Assembly: GCA_029879725.1 (NCBI GenBank)
Contig: JAOUPR010000039.1
Span: 1-34,395 of the forward strand
Length of the DNA stretch: 34,395 nucleotides
Source: Gemmatimonadota bacterium
GTDB taxonomy: Bacteria; Gemmatimonadota; Gemmatimonadetes; Longimicrobiales; Gaopeijiaceae
Reading direction: 5' to 3'
The position numbers and the translations under genes are program-made. The notes under the pieces were generated by a model, which had not been told where the DNA came from, ran no database searches, and saw nothing but the letters and a program-made list of their open reading frames with translations. Positions 5,871 to 14,108 of this stretch are shown here, piece after piece; within the stretch, counting starts at the first letter, position 1; each line of letters begins with the position of its first letter.

Positions 5871-7133
5871 ATGGAGCGAGTCGGCCGTAGCCCGCGGAGG
5901 GATGGGTCCACCCGGGTGGGGCGTCCTCGGCGCTCCGTCCTTTGGATCGGGTTGATCATGATGGGATGCGGGGGGGATCGCGTCACCAGCGAGGATGGTC
6001 CCGTTCATTTGTCCGCGTCGGAGGTACACGTCTTCGGCGCGTCGGACGCCGTGGGCCTCATCCGAGATCTCGACGTGCTGCCGGACGGTTCGGTGTGGGC
6101 GCTCAACTCCGGGGAGCCCTTCTTCGTGGGATTCGACTCCGGCGGCGAAGTCATGGGGACGCACGGAGGGTCGGGGGGTGGTCCGGAGGAGTTCCGCATG
6201 CCCGCCGCGTTCGTCACCGGGGGCGTGGACGGAGAGGCGTGGGTCTTCGACTTCCTCCGACACGCCGTGATCAGGGTATCCCGGCCCGGCGAGTGGGCTC
6301 AACTCCCGATCCCCCGGGAGGCCATTCCTCCTGGTAGCCTGCTCGGCGGAATGGACATCATGAGTCCGACGGTTCGGACGGCCCGGATGGGGAACGAGTT
6401 GCTTCTTCCGCGGACCACGGGGTCGATGGCGTCGGGGCTGACTTCATTCCGGCTCGCGATCCTGGGCGCGGATCTCATGGCCCTCGATCTCGAGAGCGGG
6501 TCGGTTCGGGTGGTGGTGAGCCTCGGCGAAGTGTTGGACGACCCGTCCCAGGGCTTCGTTCCCACGGACGGGGGTTTTCCCCTGTGGTATCGGTTGTGGG
6601 CGGTGTGTGGAGAAGACCGGATTCGCGTATACGATCGAGTCCGGAATCAACTCCGCGGCTTCTCGCGCGACGGCGAGGAACTCACGCCCGTTTCCCTGCC
6701 CGCGGCGTATCCCACCGAGGTGTCTCCCCGAGAGTTCGCTCAGGTCGTGTTTCCACTTCGCCAGGCCGAGATCACCGGCGGGGTGGGGAGCCGCCTGGGT
6801 GCCGAGGACAGCGCGCGGGTGCTGAACGAGATGATCCAGGGGATCAGGGGGCAGCCCCGCGAACTCGCCGCGTACCTTCCACGGTACGTGGACTTCCGGT
6901 GCGCGGAGGACGGTGCGATGTGGCTGCAGCCCGTGGATCTGAGCATCGGGGGACTCGACGGAGGAGCGAAGTGGATGCGGATCATGCCGGACGGCGACGT
7001 GCGTGAAGTCCATTTCCCGGAACGATTCGATCCCATGCGCTTCATGTCCGGGAGGGTCTGGGGGATCCAACGTGATGAGTGGGATGTCCCCTCGGTGGCA
7101 TGGATCGCCCTTCCCCCGCCGCTGGCCATGTAG
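5871..7133 (+). CDS. 6-bladed beta-propeller lipoprotein
   Basis: 420 residues. The start at 5871 is preceded by GGAGGAGGTG and yields a type II signal whose lipobox is IMMGC (Cys about residue 33), so the protein should be anchored in a membrane facing the periplasm or outside. The body repeats propeller-blade patterns: LIRDLDVLPDGSVWALN, DGEAWVFDFLRHAVIRVS, GEDRIRVYDRVRNQLRGFS and DGAMWLQPVDLS. GGSGGGPEEFRMP near residue 104 is the family hallmark (GxGPGEF). It is a paralogue of the protein at 572. Ligand and partner are unknown; such proteins may bind peptides or glycans. Confidence 0.8.
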   Translation: MERVGRSPRRDGSTRVGRPRRSVLWIGLIMMGCGGDRVTSEDGPVHLSASEVHVFGASDAVGLIRDLDVLPDGSVWALNSGEPFFVGFDSGGEVMGTHGGSGGGPEEFRMPAAFVTGGVDGEAWVFDFLRHAVIRVSRPGEWAQLPIPREAIPPGSLLGGMDIMSPTVRTARMGNELLLPRTTGSMASGLTSFRLAILGADLMALDLESGSVRVVVSLGEVLDDPSQGFVPTDGGFPLWYRLWAVCGEDRIRVYDRVRNQLRGFSRDGEELTPVSLPAAYPTEVSPREFAQVVFPLRQAEITGGVGSRLGAEDSARVLNEMIQGIRGQPRELAAYLPRYVDFRCAEDGAMWLQPVDLSIGGLDGGAKWMRIMPDGDVREVHFPERFDPMRFMSGRVWGIQRDEWDVPSVAWIALPPPLAM

Positions 7134-7148
7134 TGGTACGGTGATTCC

Positions 7149-7160
7149 GCGTGATCACGC
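7149..7160. promoter_or_regulatory. 12-bp perfect palindrome upstream of the CrtA-like gene
   Basis: GCGTGATCACGC reads the same on both strands and lies 64 bases before the ATG at 7224, in a 90-bp gap. Just after it, TCGACC (7167-7172) and GGTCGA (7192-7197) form a further inverted repeat. The palindrome could be a dimeric repressor site for the next gene, or the pair could act as a terminator for the propeller gene. No regulator gene is adjacent. Confidence 0.35.
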
Positions 7161-7223
7161 ACATCGTCGACCTGGGAGCCACTTTCTCGGTGGTCGAATA
7201 CCTTTTCGGGAGGTGAGAGGCAT

Positions 7224-7955
7224 ATGTCCATGGCGTCGCACGTTTCCCTTCAACTCGCGCGGTTCGACGGGCTTCGGAGGGTGGAGCCCATCGCGGAACC
7301 GGTGCTGGGGGATGCCCTCTTCCACGGTATCGGAGCGGACGCTCGCGCGTCCGGCGGAGTACCCGAGTCCCGTGAGGCGTTCAACTTCGTCGTGTTGGGG
7401 TTGCACGACAGCGCCGATGCGGCGCAGCGGTTCCTGACGTCCAGTCCGGGCCTGGTTCCATGGCTGGGTGACGCGGTGGAAAGATGGAACGCGATCCTGG
7501 AGCCCTTCCGTCATCATGGTACGGCGAACCATCTGAACCCGGATGAGCCTGGGCCCCTCTTCGACACCTTCGTGCCGCCACCGGCCCCCGACGAGCCCAT
7601 CGTCGTCATGACGTCGGTGGGGTATCGGCTCGGCCCGGGCTTCGATCCGGCACGAGCGGATGCGTTCTCGGAGGGCGTCATGGCGGTGCGCGCCAGCATG
7701 ACCGCCGTCTCGGGATTGCACTCGCAGCAGTCGTTCTCATTTTCCGGGAATCGCGAGGTGGATGGGGTGACGGTGACGACCTGGGCGAGCTTCGATGCCA
7801 TGCGTGCCTGGGCGTACGGCATGGGCACGCACCGGATCCTCCTCGATCGACATCGGGGGGAGGGGATGGCCGATCGCACCTCGTTCACCCGGCTCCGCAT
7901 CGTCCGAAGTGATGGGACGTGGTACGGCGCGGAGCCGGAGCATTGGGTCTCGTAG
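7224..7955 (+). CDS. Spheroidene monooxygenase (CrtA)-like alpha/beta-barrel protein
   Basis: 243 residues; GGGAGGTGAGAGGCAT precedes the ATG at 7224. The C-terminal half resembles CrtA-type proteins: a TTWASFDAMRAWAYGMGTHR stretch followed by a helix, then FTRLRIVRSDGTWYG. In that family this is the 'VTFSIW...M..FAY..GPH ... F..FRV...GTW' segment. The N-terminus (SLQLARFDGLRRV) also fits. CrtA enzymes are haem-containing dimeric ferredoxin-like barrels that introduce keto groups into carotenoids. No other carotenoid gene is near, so I infer only the fold and possible haem oxygenase chemistry, not the substrate. There is no signal peptide. It converges on the dsbA-like gene with a 26-base gap. 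Confidence 0.55.
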   Translation: MSMASHVSLQLARFDGLRRVEPIAEPVLGDALFHGIGADARASGGVPESREAFNFVVLGLHDSADAAQRFLTSSPGLVPWLGDAVERWNAILEPFRHHGTANHLNPDEPGPLFDTFVPPPAPDEPIVVMTSVGYRLGPGFDPARADAFSEGVMAVRASMTAVSGLHSQQSFSFSGNREVDGVTVTTWASFDAMRAWAYGMGTHRILLDRHRGEGMADRTSFTRLRIVRSDGTWYGAEPEHWVS

Positions 7956-7958
7956 CCC

Positions 7959-7981
7959 CGTCTCCCGGCGGCAACGAGACG
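7959..7981. terminator. Possible bidirectional terminator
   Basis: CGTCTC (7959-7964) pairs with GAGACG (7976-7981) across 11 bases, exactly in the 26-base gap between the convergent CrtA-like and DsbA-like genes. The stem is short and lacks clear U-tracts, so the call rests mainly on its position. Confidence 0.35.
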
Positions 7982-8659
7982 CTACCGTACCAACCCGTCC
8001 AGCACGGTCCGGAACTCCTCCAGTGGCAGCGCGCCCTGGATCATCCGTCCATTGACGAAGAAGGTGGGGGTGGACCGTACACCGACGTCGGTGGCGAGAG
8101 CGCGTGCCGCGGCGACACGATCCGCGGAGCGCGGGTGCCGGTAACAGGCCATGTAGGCTTCACCGTCCGCGCCGGCGGCCTCGGCGTAGCGGCGGAACAG
8201 TGGATCGGCGTCCCGAGCGCCCTTCCATGCTTCCTGGGCTGCGAAGAGCGTGTCGTGCATGGCCCAGAACGCGTCGTCGCCCTGCTCCGCCACGCACGCG
8301 GAGGCGCGCATGGCCTCGGAGCCGTTGGGAAACATCCCCAGAACGAACGGAACGAAGCGCCACCGTACCTTTCCCGCCTCCACGTACTCCTTCCGCAGCG
8401 TGGGGAAGGTGCTCACGGCGAACCGCCCACAGTAGGGGCACCCGAAATCGCTGAACTCCACGACGGTGACGGGGGCGTCCGGGGCGCCGATCTCGTGGAA
8501 CAGCTCATCCAGGGGGACGTCCGGCGCGGATCCGGCCTCCCCGCCGAGGATGGGTCGGGGGGCTTCGTCGCCGGCCGCGGCGGGCTGCCGGGGTGCCACG
8601 GCCAGGACCACGAAGAGCACGGCGGGAATGGCGAGCCGGAGGGTGGGCTGGATGGTCAT
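7982..8659 (-). CDS. Secreted DsbA-family thiol oxidoreductase
   Basis: 225 residues. The start at 8659 gives a signal peptide (MTIQPTLRLAIPAVLFVVLA, cleaved near PAAAG) and overlaps the upstream tlpA-like stop by four bases (ATGA). The thioredoxin active site is FSDFGCPYCGRF with Cys74 and Cys77, a CPYC motif close to DsbA's CPHC. The cis-proline motif is STPTFFVNGRMIQG near the C-terminus. The inserted helical domain includes Cys residues in ASACVAEQ and YMACYRHP, an extra pair often seen in Gram-positive-like and BdbD/DsbG-like members. It should oxidise or isomerise disulfides in exported proteins, fitting the many secreted proteins nearby. Confidence 0.85.
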   Translation of the reverse strand: MTIQPTLRLAIPAVLFVVLAVAPRQPAAAGDEAPRPILGGEAGSAPDVPLDELFHEIGAPDAPVTVVEFSDFGCPYCGRFAVSTFPTLRKEYVEAGKVRWRFVPFVLGMFPNGSEAMRASACVAEQGDDAFWAMHDTLFAAQEAWKGARDADPLFRRYAEAAGADGEAYMACYRHPRSADRVAAARALATDVGVRSTPTFFVNGRMIQGALPLEEFRTVLDGLVR

Positions 8660-9207
8660 TGTGCCTCCTGTGCCAGCAACTCGTCCACGGCGCGCATGAG
8701 GGTGCCCTCGCTGAAGACTCCGTGGACCACGTGCCGGAGCACTCCGTTGCGGTCCAGGAGGAACGATTGTGGAAGCGCGTTCACGCCTCCGTAGCGGAGG
8801 CGTACGTCGTCGGGCGCCATGGCCACGGGATACGTGATGTGGTTCGCGTCCAGGAAGTCGCGCACCACCCGGGCGCCGTCCGCGTCCGTGGCGAGCCCCA
8901 CCACCGTGAAGCCGCGATCCTTGTATCGGTCGTACACCGACTGGAAGCCGGGCATCTCCAGCCGGCAGGGGGGACACCACGTGGCCCAGAAATTCACCAG
9001 CACCACTTCGCCCTGGAGGTCGTCCAGGCTCACCTTCTCGCCGTCGAGGGTGCGAACGGTGAAGGCCGGGGCGGGCTGATCCACCGCCAGCAGCACGACT
9101 TCGGGCGGGGGCGCCATCCGACGCAGCAAGGCGCCGGCGACGAGGATCCAGAGTGTGATCTCCACGCGGCGGAACCAGCGGTGGCGTCCGTGAGAAGCTT
9201 TGGCCAT
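8656..9207 (-). CDS. TlpA-like membrane-anchored thioredoxin
   Basis: 183 residues. A single N-terminal membrane segment (EITLWILVAGALLRR region, residues 16-30) has no clear cleavage site, so the redox domain is probably tethered on the periplasmic face. The domain begins DQPAPAFTVRTLDGEKVSLD, has the active site NFWATWCPPCRLEMP (Cys78, Cys81), and the cis-proline loop NALPQSFLLDRNG. These are standard TlpA/ResA/CcmG features; members reduce disulfides in apocytochrome c or other exported proteins. It is co-transcribed with the DsbA-like gene downstream (4-base overlap), which may act as an oxidant/reductant pair. Confidence 0.85.
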   Translation of the reverse strand: MAKASHGRHRWFRRVEITLWILVAGALLRRMAPPPEVVLLAVDQPAPAFTVRTLDGEKVSLDDLQGEVVLVNFWATWCPPCRLEMPGFQSVYDRYKDRGFTVVGLATDADGARVVRDFLDANHITYPVAMAPDDVRLRYGGVNALPQSFLLDRNGVLRHVVHGVFSEGTLMRAVDELLAQEAQ

Positions 9208-9248
9208 GCCCGGGGACCTCGCGAGGAGAGTGTTGGGTGTCCGTTGTA

Positions 9249-9276
9249 ATATCTAATAATCTATATACTTAGATAT
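9249..9276. promoter_or_regulatory. AT-rich inverted repeat between divergent operons
   Basis: ATATCTAA at 9249-9256 and TTAGATAT at 9269-9276 form a perfect 8-bp inverted repeat with a 12-base spacer that is itself A/T-rich. The surroundings (about 9244-9286) are almost the only AT-rich stretch in this GC-rich window. It lies 42 bases upstream of the tlpA-like start (9207, leftward) and 164 bases upstream of the metalloprotease start (9440, rightward). This is the geometry of an operator bound by a dimeric regulator such as ArsR/SmtB, PadR or BlaI types, overlapping one or two promoters. The regulator is not encoded nearby. Confidence 0.5.
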
Positions 9277-9439
9277 ATTCGGTAAATGGGAGGGCCGGGT
9301 GGGCTCCGGATCCGGCGTGTGGGTGCGTCGCCTCAGCATATTCCGCTCTTCGTCGGTCCTGCTTGTGGAGGGTGGGGGCGGCCTCGTAGCGTGGGGGACG
9401 CCCTCAGGCCCTCTCACTCCACTCCATCCGAATCGTGCC

Positions 9440-11968
9440 ATGACGACATCCTTCCGCAATTCCGCACTGGCCGTGGCCCTGATCCTCTCCGCCGCGGCCT
9501 GTTCCAGGCCCGCGGTGGCCAACCCCGCGCCCTCTCCTTCTCCCCGGGCGTCTTCGCAGGAGGGGCCCCAGCGTCCGGGCGCGCGTCCGGCGGGGGGAGG
9601 TGCCCGTCAGGAAGGACCGAAGCCCTACGGTGAAGTGATCACCGCCGGTGCGGTGACCCAGGACGGCCTGTTCCGGGTCCACCGGGTGGACGACAAGCTC
9701 TACTTCGAGATCCCTGCGTCGGAGTTGAACGCGGAGATGCTCCTCATCGGGCGCGCGGTGGAATCCACCCTCCAGGAGCCGAGCGCGTTCTTCGGCGGGG
9801 GACCGCGCCTCATCGTCCAGTGGGAGCGGAACGGGAACAGCGTGGTCCTGCGGGAGAAGGAGTACGACGTCATCGCCGACACCACGGCCGCCATCTGGCG
9901 GCAGGTGTCCGGGTTCCGGAAGGGCCCGGTGCTGGCGCGTTACGACGTGGCGGCCTTCGGTCCGGACAGCGCCGCCGTGGTGGACGTGACCGACCTCTTC
10001 CTCTCCAACATTCCGGAGCTGGGGCCGGTGGAGGGGATCAACCGCGGGCGCTCGTGGGTGGAGCGCACCTGGTCCTTCGAGCGGAACGTCAACGTGGAGG
10101 TGACCCAATCCGGGCAGTCACGGCCATCCGGAAACGGCGGCCCGCCCGCGGGGCCCGGAGCCCCCGGCCGGAGCCCCCAGTCGCAGACGGTGCGGATGCA
10201 CTTCAGCATGTCGAAGCTTCCCGACTCGCCCATGATGCCCCGTTGGCACGATGAGCGGGTGGGATTCATCTCCAGCCGGTCATACGATTTCTCCCGTCCC
10301 GACAACCGTCTGGAGCAGGTGCGCTTCATCCACCGGTTCAAGCTGGAGAAGAAGGACCCCTCCGCCGAGGTGTCGGATCCCGTGGAGCCCATCGTCTACT
10401 GGATCGACCCGGCCACGCCCGACTGGCTCAAGCCGTGGATCGTGAAGGGAGTCGACGCGTGGCAGGACGCGTTCGCGGAGGCCGGATTCAGCAACGCCAT
10501 CTTCGGGAGGATCGCGCCGACCCCCGAGGAGGATCCGGACTTCTCGCTGTACGACGCTCGCCGATCGGTGATCTACTGGCGGCCCTCCACGGTGCCCAAT
10601 GCCACCGGTGGACAGATCGTCGATCCGCGCTCGGGCGAGATCCTGAAGGGCGAAGTGAACATGTACCACAACATCATGGAACTCCAGAAGAACTGGTACT
10701 TCATCCAGGTCGGGCCCCTGGACGCCAGAGCGAGGTCGCTCCCCCTTCCCGACTCCCTCATGGGCCGTCTGGTGGAGTACGTGGTCACGCACGAGATCGG
10801 GCACTCCATCGGGTTCCCCCACAACATGAAGTCCTCCGCCATGTATCCCGCCGATTCGGTGCGGAGCCGGTCCTTCCTCGAGCGCATGGGTGGGTCGCAC
10901 GTGGCCACGCTGATGGACTATTCGCGCTTCAACTACGTGGCGCAGCCGGAGGACAGCATTCCGCTGGAGTACCTGATTCCCAAGGTGGGGCCCTACGACG
11001 AGTACGCCGTGAGGTGGGGGTACAAGCCCATTCCGGGTGCGTCCACTCCGGACCAGGAGCGGTCCACCCTCGACGCCTGGGCCCGGGAGCAGGACGAATC
11101 TCCCTGGCTGCGGTTCTCCACGCCGGACGCCGAGGGCGACCCGGAAGATCTCACCGAGGCGGTGGGTGACGCGGACGCCGTGCAGTCCACCACGTACGGG
11201 ATGCGGAACCTCCAGCGCGTCATGGACATGATGCTGGAGGTGGCGGAGGTGCCCGGCGAGAGCTACGAGGAGTTGGAGACGCTGTACGGGCAGGCGGTGG
11301 GGCAGTGGGGACGCTACATGGGCCACGTGGCCGCCATCGTGGGGGGAGCCTACACGCAGGAGCGCTACGGCACGGGGCCCAGGTTCCGGCCGCTGGAGCG
11401 GGCACGGCAGCGGGAGGCGGTGCGGTACCTGAACGCCAACGCCTTCCGCGTTCCGGGAATGTTCCTCGACGACGACATCCTGCGCCGCATCGAGAACGAG
11501 GGGGTGGTGGAGCGCTTCCGCGTCCAGCAGAACCGGGTGATCGCCAACCTCCTCAACCAGCAGCGCCTGGAACGCCTGGTGGAGTTCGAGGCCATGGCGG
11601 ACAGCCCGGGAGAGGCGTACACCCTCGCCGACCTCATGGAGGATCTGCGCGCCGGGATCTGGGGCGAGCTGGATTCCCGTTCCGTGCGGGTGAACGCCTA
11701 CCGGCGCAACGTGCAACGGGCCTTCCTTGCCGCGGCCGACGACCGGCTCCACCCATCGGAGGAGGATCTCGACCGTCCGGGCACGCCCTTCCGCCCGGCG
11801 CTGACGCCTCCGTGGGCGTCGGATGTGAGGGCGGTGTTGCGCGTGGAGCTGGAGGACCTGGACGGGCTCGCGGAACGTGCGCTGGCCCGGGCCGGCGACG
11901 CCATGACCCGGGCGCACCTGCGTGACGTGCGCATGGAGATCGCGAGGATACTGGATTCGGGCCGCTGA
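9440..11968 (+). CDS. Zinc metalloprotease lipoprotein (DUF5117/DUF4953 type)
   Basis: 842 residues. I chose the ATG at 9440 because it starts a type II signal peptide (RNSALAVALILSAAAC) with Cys22 as lipidation site; the open frame upstream has no coding character. A Pro/Ala/Gly-rich linker (residues ~25-65) follows. DUF5117-like strands come next (DGLFRVHRVDDKLYFEIPAS, LIGRAVEST, RPDNRLEQVRFIHRF). The metzincin-like catalytic motif is VVTHEIGHSIGFPHNM, with ligands His451, His455 and His461 and catalytic Glu452. The C-terminal part is helical. The family consists of large secreted or outer-membrane zinc proteases of Gemmatimonadota and Bacteroidota, with unknown physiological substrates. 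Confidence 0.85.
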   Translation: MTTSFRNSALAVALILSAAACSRPAVANPAPSPSPRASSQEGPQRPGARPAGGGARQEGPKPYGEVITAGAVTQDGLFRVHRVDDKLYFEIPASELNAEMLLIGRAVESTLQEPSAFFGGGPRLIVQWERNGNSVVLREKEYDVIADTTAAIWRQVSGFRKGPVLARYDVAAFGPDSAAVVDVTDLFLSNIPELGPVEGINRGRSWVERTWSFERNVNVEVTQSGQSRPSGNGGPPAGPGAPGRSPQSQTVRMHFSMSKLPDSPMMPRWHDERVGFISSRSYDFSRPDNRLEQVRFIHRFKLEKKDPSAEVSDPVEPIVYWIDPATPDWLKPWIVKGVDAWQDAFAEAGFSNAIFGRIAPTPEEDPDFSLYDARRSVIYWRPSTVPNATGGQIVDPRSGEILKGEVNMYHNIMELQKNWYFIQVGPLDARARSLPLPDSLMGRLVEYVVTHEIGHSIGFPHNMKSSAMYPADSVRSRSFLERMGGSHVATLMDYSRFNYVAQPEDSIPLEYLIPKVGPYDEYAVRWGYKPIPGASTPDQERSTLDAWAREQDESPWLRFSTPDAEGDPEDLTEAVGDADAVQSTTYGMRNLQRVMDMMLEVAEVPGESYEELETLYGQAVGQWGRYMGHVAAIVGGAYTQERYGTGPRFRPLERARQREAVRYLNANAFRVPGMFLDDDILRRIENEGVVERFRVQQNRVIANLLNQQRLERLVEFEAMADSPGEAYTLADLMEDLRAGIWGELDSRSVRVNAYRRNVQRAFLAAADDRLHPSEEDLDRPGTPFRPALTPPWASDVRAVLRVELEDLDGLAERALARAGDAMTRAHLRDVRMEIARILDSGR

Positions 11969-11978
11969 GGAGAACGCC

Positions 11979-14108
11979 ATGATGTTGCCGATCATCGTTG
12001 CCCTGACCGGGTTGGCATCCGTCCCGTCCGACTCTCTCCACGAAGCGGCGGTGGCCGCCCGCGTGGAGATCGTGCGCACCGAATTCGGTGTCAGTCACAT
12101 CCTGGCCCAGGACCTGGAGGCCATGGGGTTCGGACTGGGCTACGTCCAGTCCGAGGACTACGGAGAGGAGGTGGCGTTCACTCTGATCAAGTCCAGGGGT
12201 GAGTACGCGCGGTACGTGGGCAAGGACTCCATCGAAGGCGACTTCACGGGGAAGGAACGCCATGCCCTGGCCGCCGCCACCTTCCACCTCCTGGAATCCG
12301 ACACGCGGGCCGTGTACCGGGGATTCGCGGCGGGGGTGAACCACTACGTCCGTCTGCACCGGGCGGAGTTTCCCGACTGGGTGGAGCCCTCGTTCACCGC
12401 GGTGGACGCCCATGCGGGCGACGTGCAGGTGTGGAGCCGAAGCAACGCGATCCTGCGGGCACTCCGGGACCAGCCCGGCGAGGGAGACGCACCGGCCGGG
12501 GGCTCTCGGCGGGATCCGGTGGACGGCCCCGACGACGGATCCAACGCGTGGGCGTTCGCGCCGGAGCGCACGGCCTCGGGGCACGCCATCCTCCTCCGTA
12601 ATCCCCACCTTCGTTGGGACGCGGGCTACTACGAGGCCCATGTGCGCGTTCCCGGGGTGGTGGACTTCTACGGCGACTTCCGCATCGGCGGGGCCTTCGG
12701 GATCATCGGCGGCTTCAACCGCCACCTGGGGTGGGCCACGACCAACAACTACCCGACGTACAGCCAGGTGTACGCTCTGGCGGCCGACCCCGCGCGGGAG
12801 GACCACTACCTCCTGGACGGACGCGCCCACCCCATGGAGGCCCGGGCGGTCGCGGTGGACTTCCGGGAGGAGGACGGAACCGAGGGAACCGAGGTCCGGA
12901 CCACGTGGTGGACGTCCGTGGGCCCGGTGATCCATCGGACCGCGGAGCGGGTGTACGTGGTGAAGGATCCCCGAGCCGGGGAGTACCGCCGGGGGGAGCA
13001 GTTCCTGAGGATGATGCGCACCACCACGTTGGCGGAATGGTTGGAGGTGATGAGGATGCGGGCGCATCCCAGCTCCAACTTCACCTACGCCGACGCGGCG
13101 GGAAACATCGCGCACCTGTACAACGCCCGGATCCCCCTCCTCCCCCATGAGCCCACCGGAGACACGGCGGCCTTCGCGGCGCGCTCGCAGGACGTCTGGT
13201 CGGAGCTCGTGCCGGTGGAGTCGCTTCCCCTCTACATCAATCCCCCGGGAGGGTACGTCCAGCAGGCCAACGACACGCCGGATTACACGAACCTGAACGT
13301 GCATCTGGACCGGGACACGGTGGCGCGGAACCTTCCCGAGCCGCGCCTCCGGCTCCGCAGCCAGCTCAGCCTGGACCTGGTGGACGGCGAGGAGGTGTTC
13401 AGCCTCGAGGACGTGGTGGCGTTGAAGCACTCGCCGAGGATGCTGCTGGCCGAGCGGGTCACCGACGACCTGCTGGCCGCTCTGGAGTCGTCGGGGACGA
13501 ACGGGGCGGTGTCCCAGGGTGTCCGGGTCCTGCGCGGTTGGGACCGGTCCGCCCGGGCCGAGAGCCGGGGTGGCGTGCTCTTCGAGGCGTGGTGGGACGC
13601 GTACCGGGAGATGGCGGACACGGCGCTCCTCTTCCGCGAGGCGTGGTCCGCGGAGCGACCCGTGGACACGCCGCACGGGGTGGGGCAGCCCCAGGTGGCC
13701 GTGGCGGCCTTCCAGGCCGCGGTGGACTCACTCCGTGGGAGGGGGATTCCGCTGGACGCTCGCTGGGGGGACGTGCACCGGGTCCGCCGGGGTGAGGTGG
13801 ACGTGCCCGTGTCGGGATGCGGGGCGGCGCTGGGGTGCTTCCGGACCCTCTCCTTCGCCCGGGACGAGGACGGAAAGCTCTCCGCCACGAGCGGCGACGG
13901 ATGGGTGCTCGCGGTGGAGTTCGGACCCCAGCCGCGCGCCTATTCCGTCCTGGCGTACGGCCAGAGCCGCCGGGAGGGGAGCCCCCATCACGACGATCAG
14001 GCCGCCCTCTTCGCACAAGGGCGGATGAAGGATGTATCTTTCAGGGACGAAGACATCCGCAGAGCCACGCTGCGTAGATACCGACCGGGAGAAGAAGGGC
14101 GTCCATGA
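11979..14108 (+). CDS. Penicillin acylase-family N-terminal nucleophile hydrolase
   Basis: 709 residues; GAGGAGAACGCC precedes the ATG at 11979. The start is ten bases after the metalloprotease stop, so the two are probably co-transcribed. A short hydrophobic N-terminus (MMLPIIVALTGLASVPS) serves as signal peptide. The family feature is the autocatalytic cleavage site before the nucleophile in DDGSNAWAFAPERTASG; Ser188 would become the N-terminus of the beta chain. The N-terminal RTEFGVSHILAQDLEAMGFGLGYVQSED is typical of the alpha chain. Substrates in this family include penicillins, cephalosporins, acyl-homoserine lactones and N-acyl amino acids; the sequence does not tell which. The ATGA overlap with the desaturase gene suggests a link to fatty acyl groups. 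Confidence 0.8.
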   Translation: MMLPIIVALTGLASVPSDSLHEAAVAARVEIVRTEFGVSHILAQDLEAMGFGLGYVQSEDYGEEVAFTLIKSRGEYARYVGKDSIEGDFTGKERHALAAATFHLLESDTRAVYRGFAAGVNHYVRLHRAEFPDWVEPSFTAVDAHAGDVQVWSRSNAILRALRDQPGEGDAPAGGSRRDPVDGPDDGSNAWAFAPERTASGHAILLRNPHLRWDAGYYEAHVRVPGVVDFYGDFRIGGAFGIIGGFNRHLGWATTNNYPTYSQVYALAADPAREDHYLLDGRAHPMEARAVAVDFREEDGTEGTEVRTTWWTSVGPVIHRTAERVYVVKDPRAGEYRRGEQFLRMMRTTTLAEWLEVMRMRAHPSSNFTYADAAGNIAHLYNARIPLLPHEPTGDTAAFAARSQDVWSELVPVESLPLYINPPGGYVQQANDTPDYTNLNVHLDRDTVARNLPEPRLRLRSQLSLDLVDGEEVFSLEDVVALKHSPRMLLAERVTDDLLAALESSGTNGAVSQGVRVLRGWDRSARAESRGGVLFEAWWDAYREMADTALLFREAWSAERPVDTPHGVGQPQVAVAAFQAAVDSLRGRGIPLDARWGDVHRVRRGEVDVPVSGCGAALGCFRTLSFARDEDGKLSATSGDGWVLAVEFGPQPRAYSVLAYGQSRREGSPHHDDQAALFAQGRMKDVSFRDEDIRRATLRRYRPGEEGRP

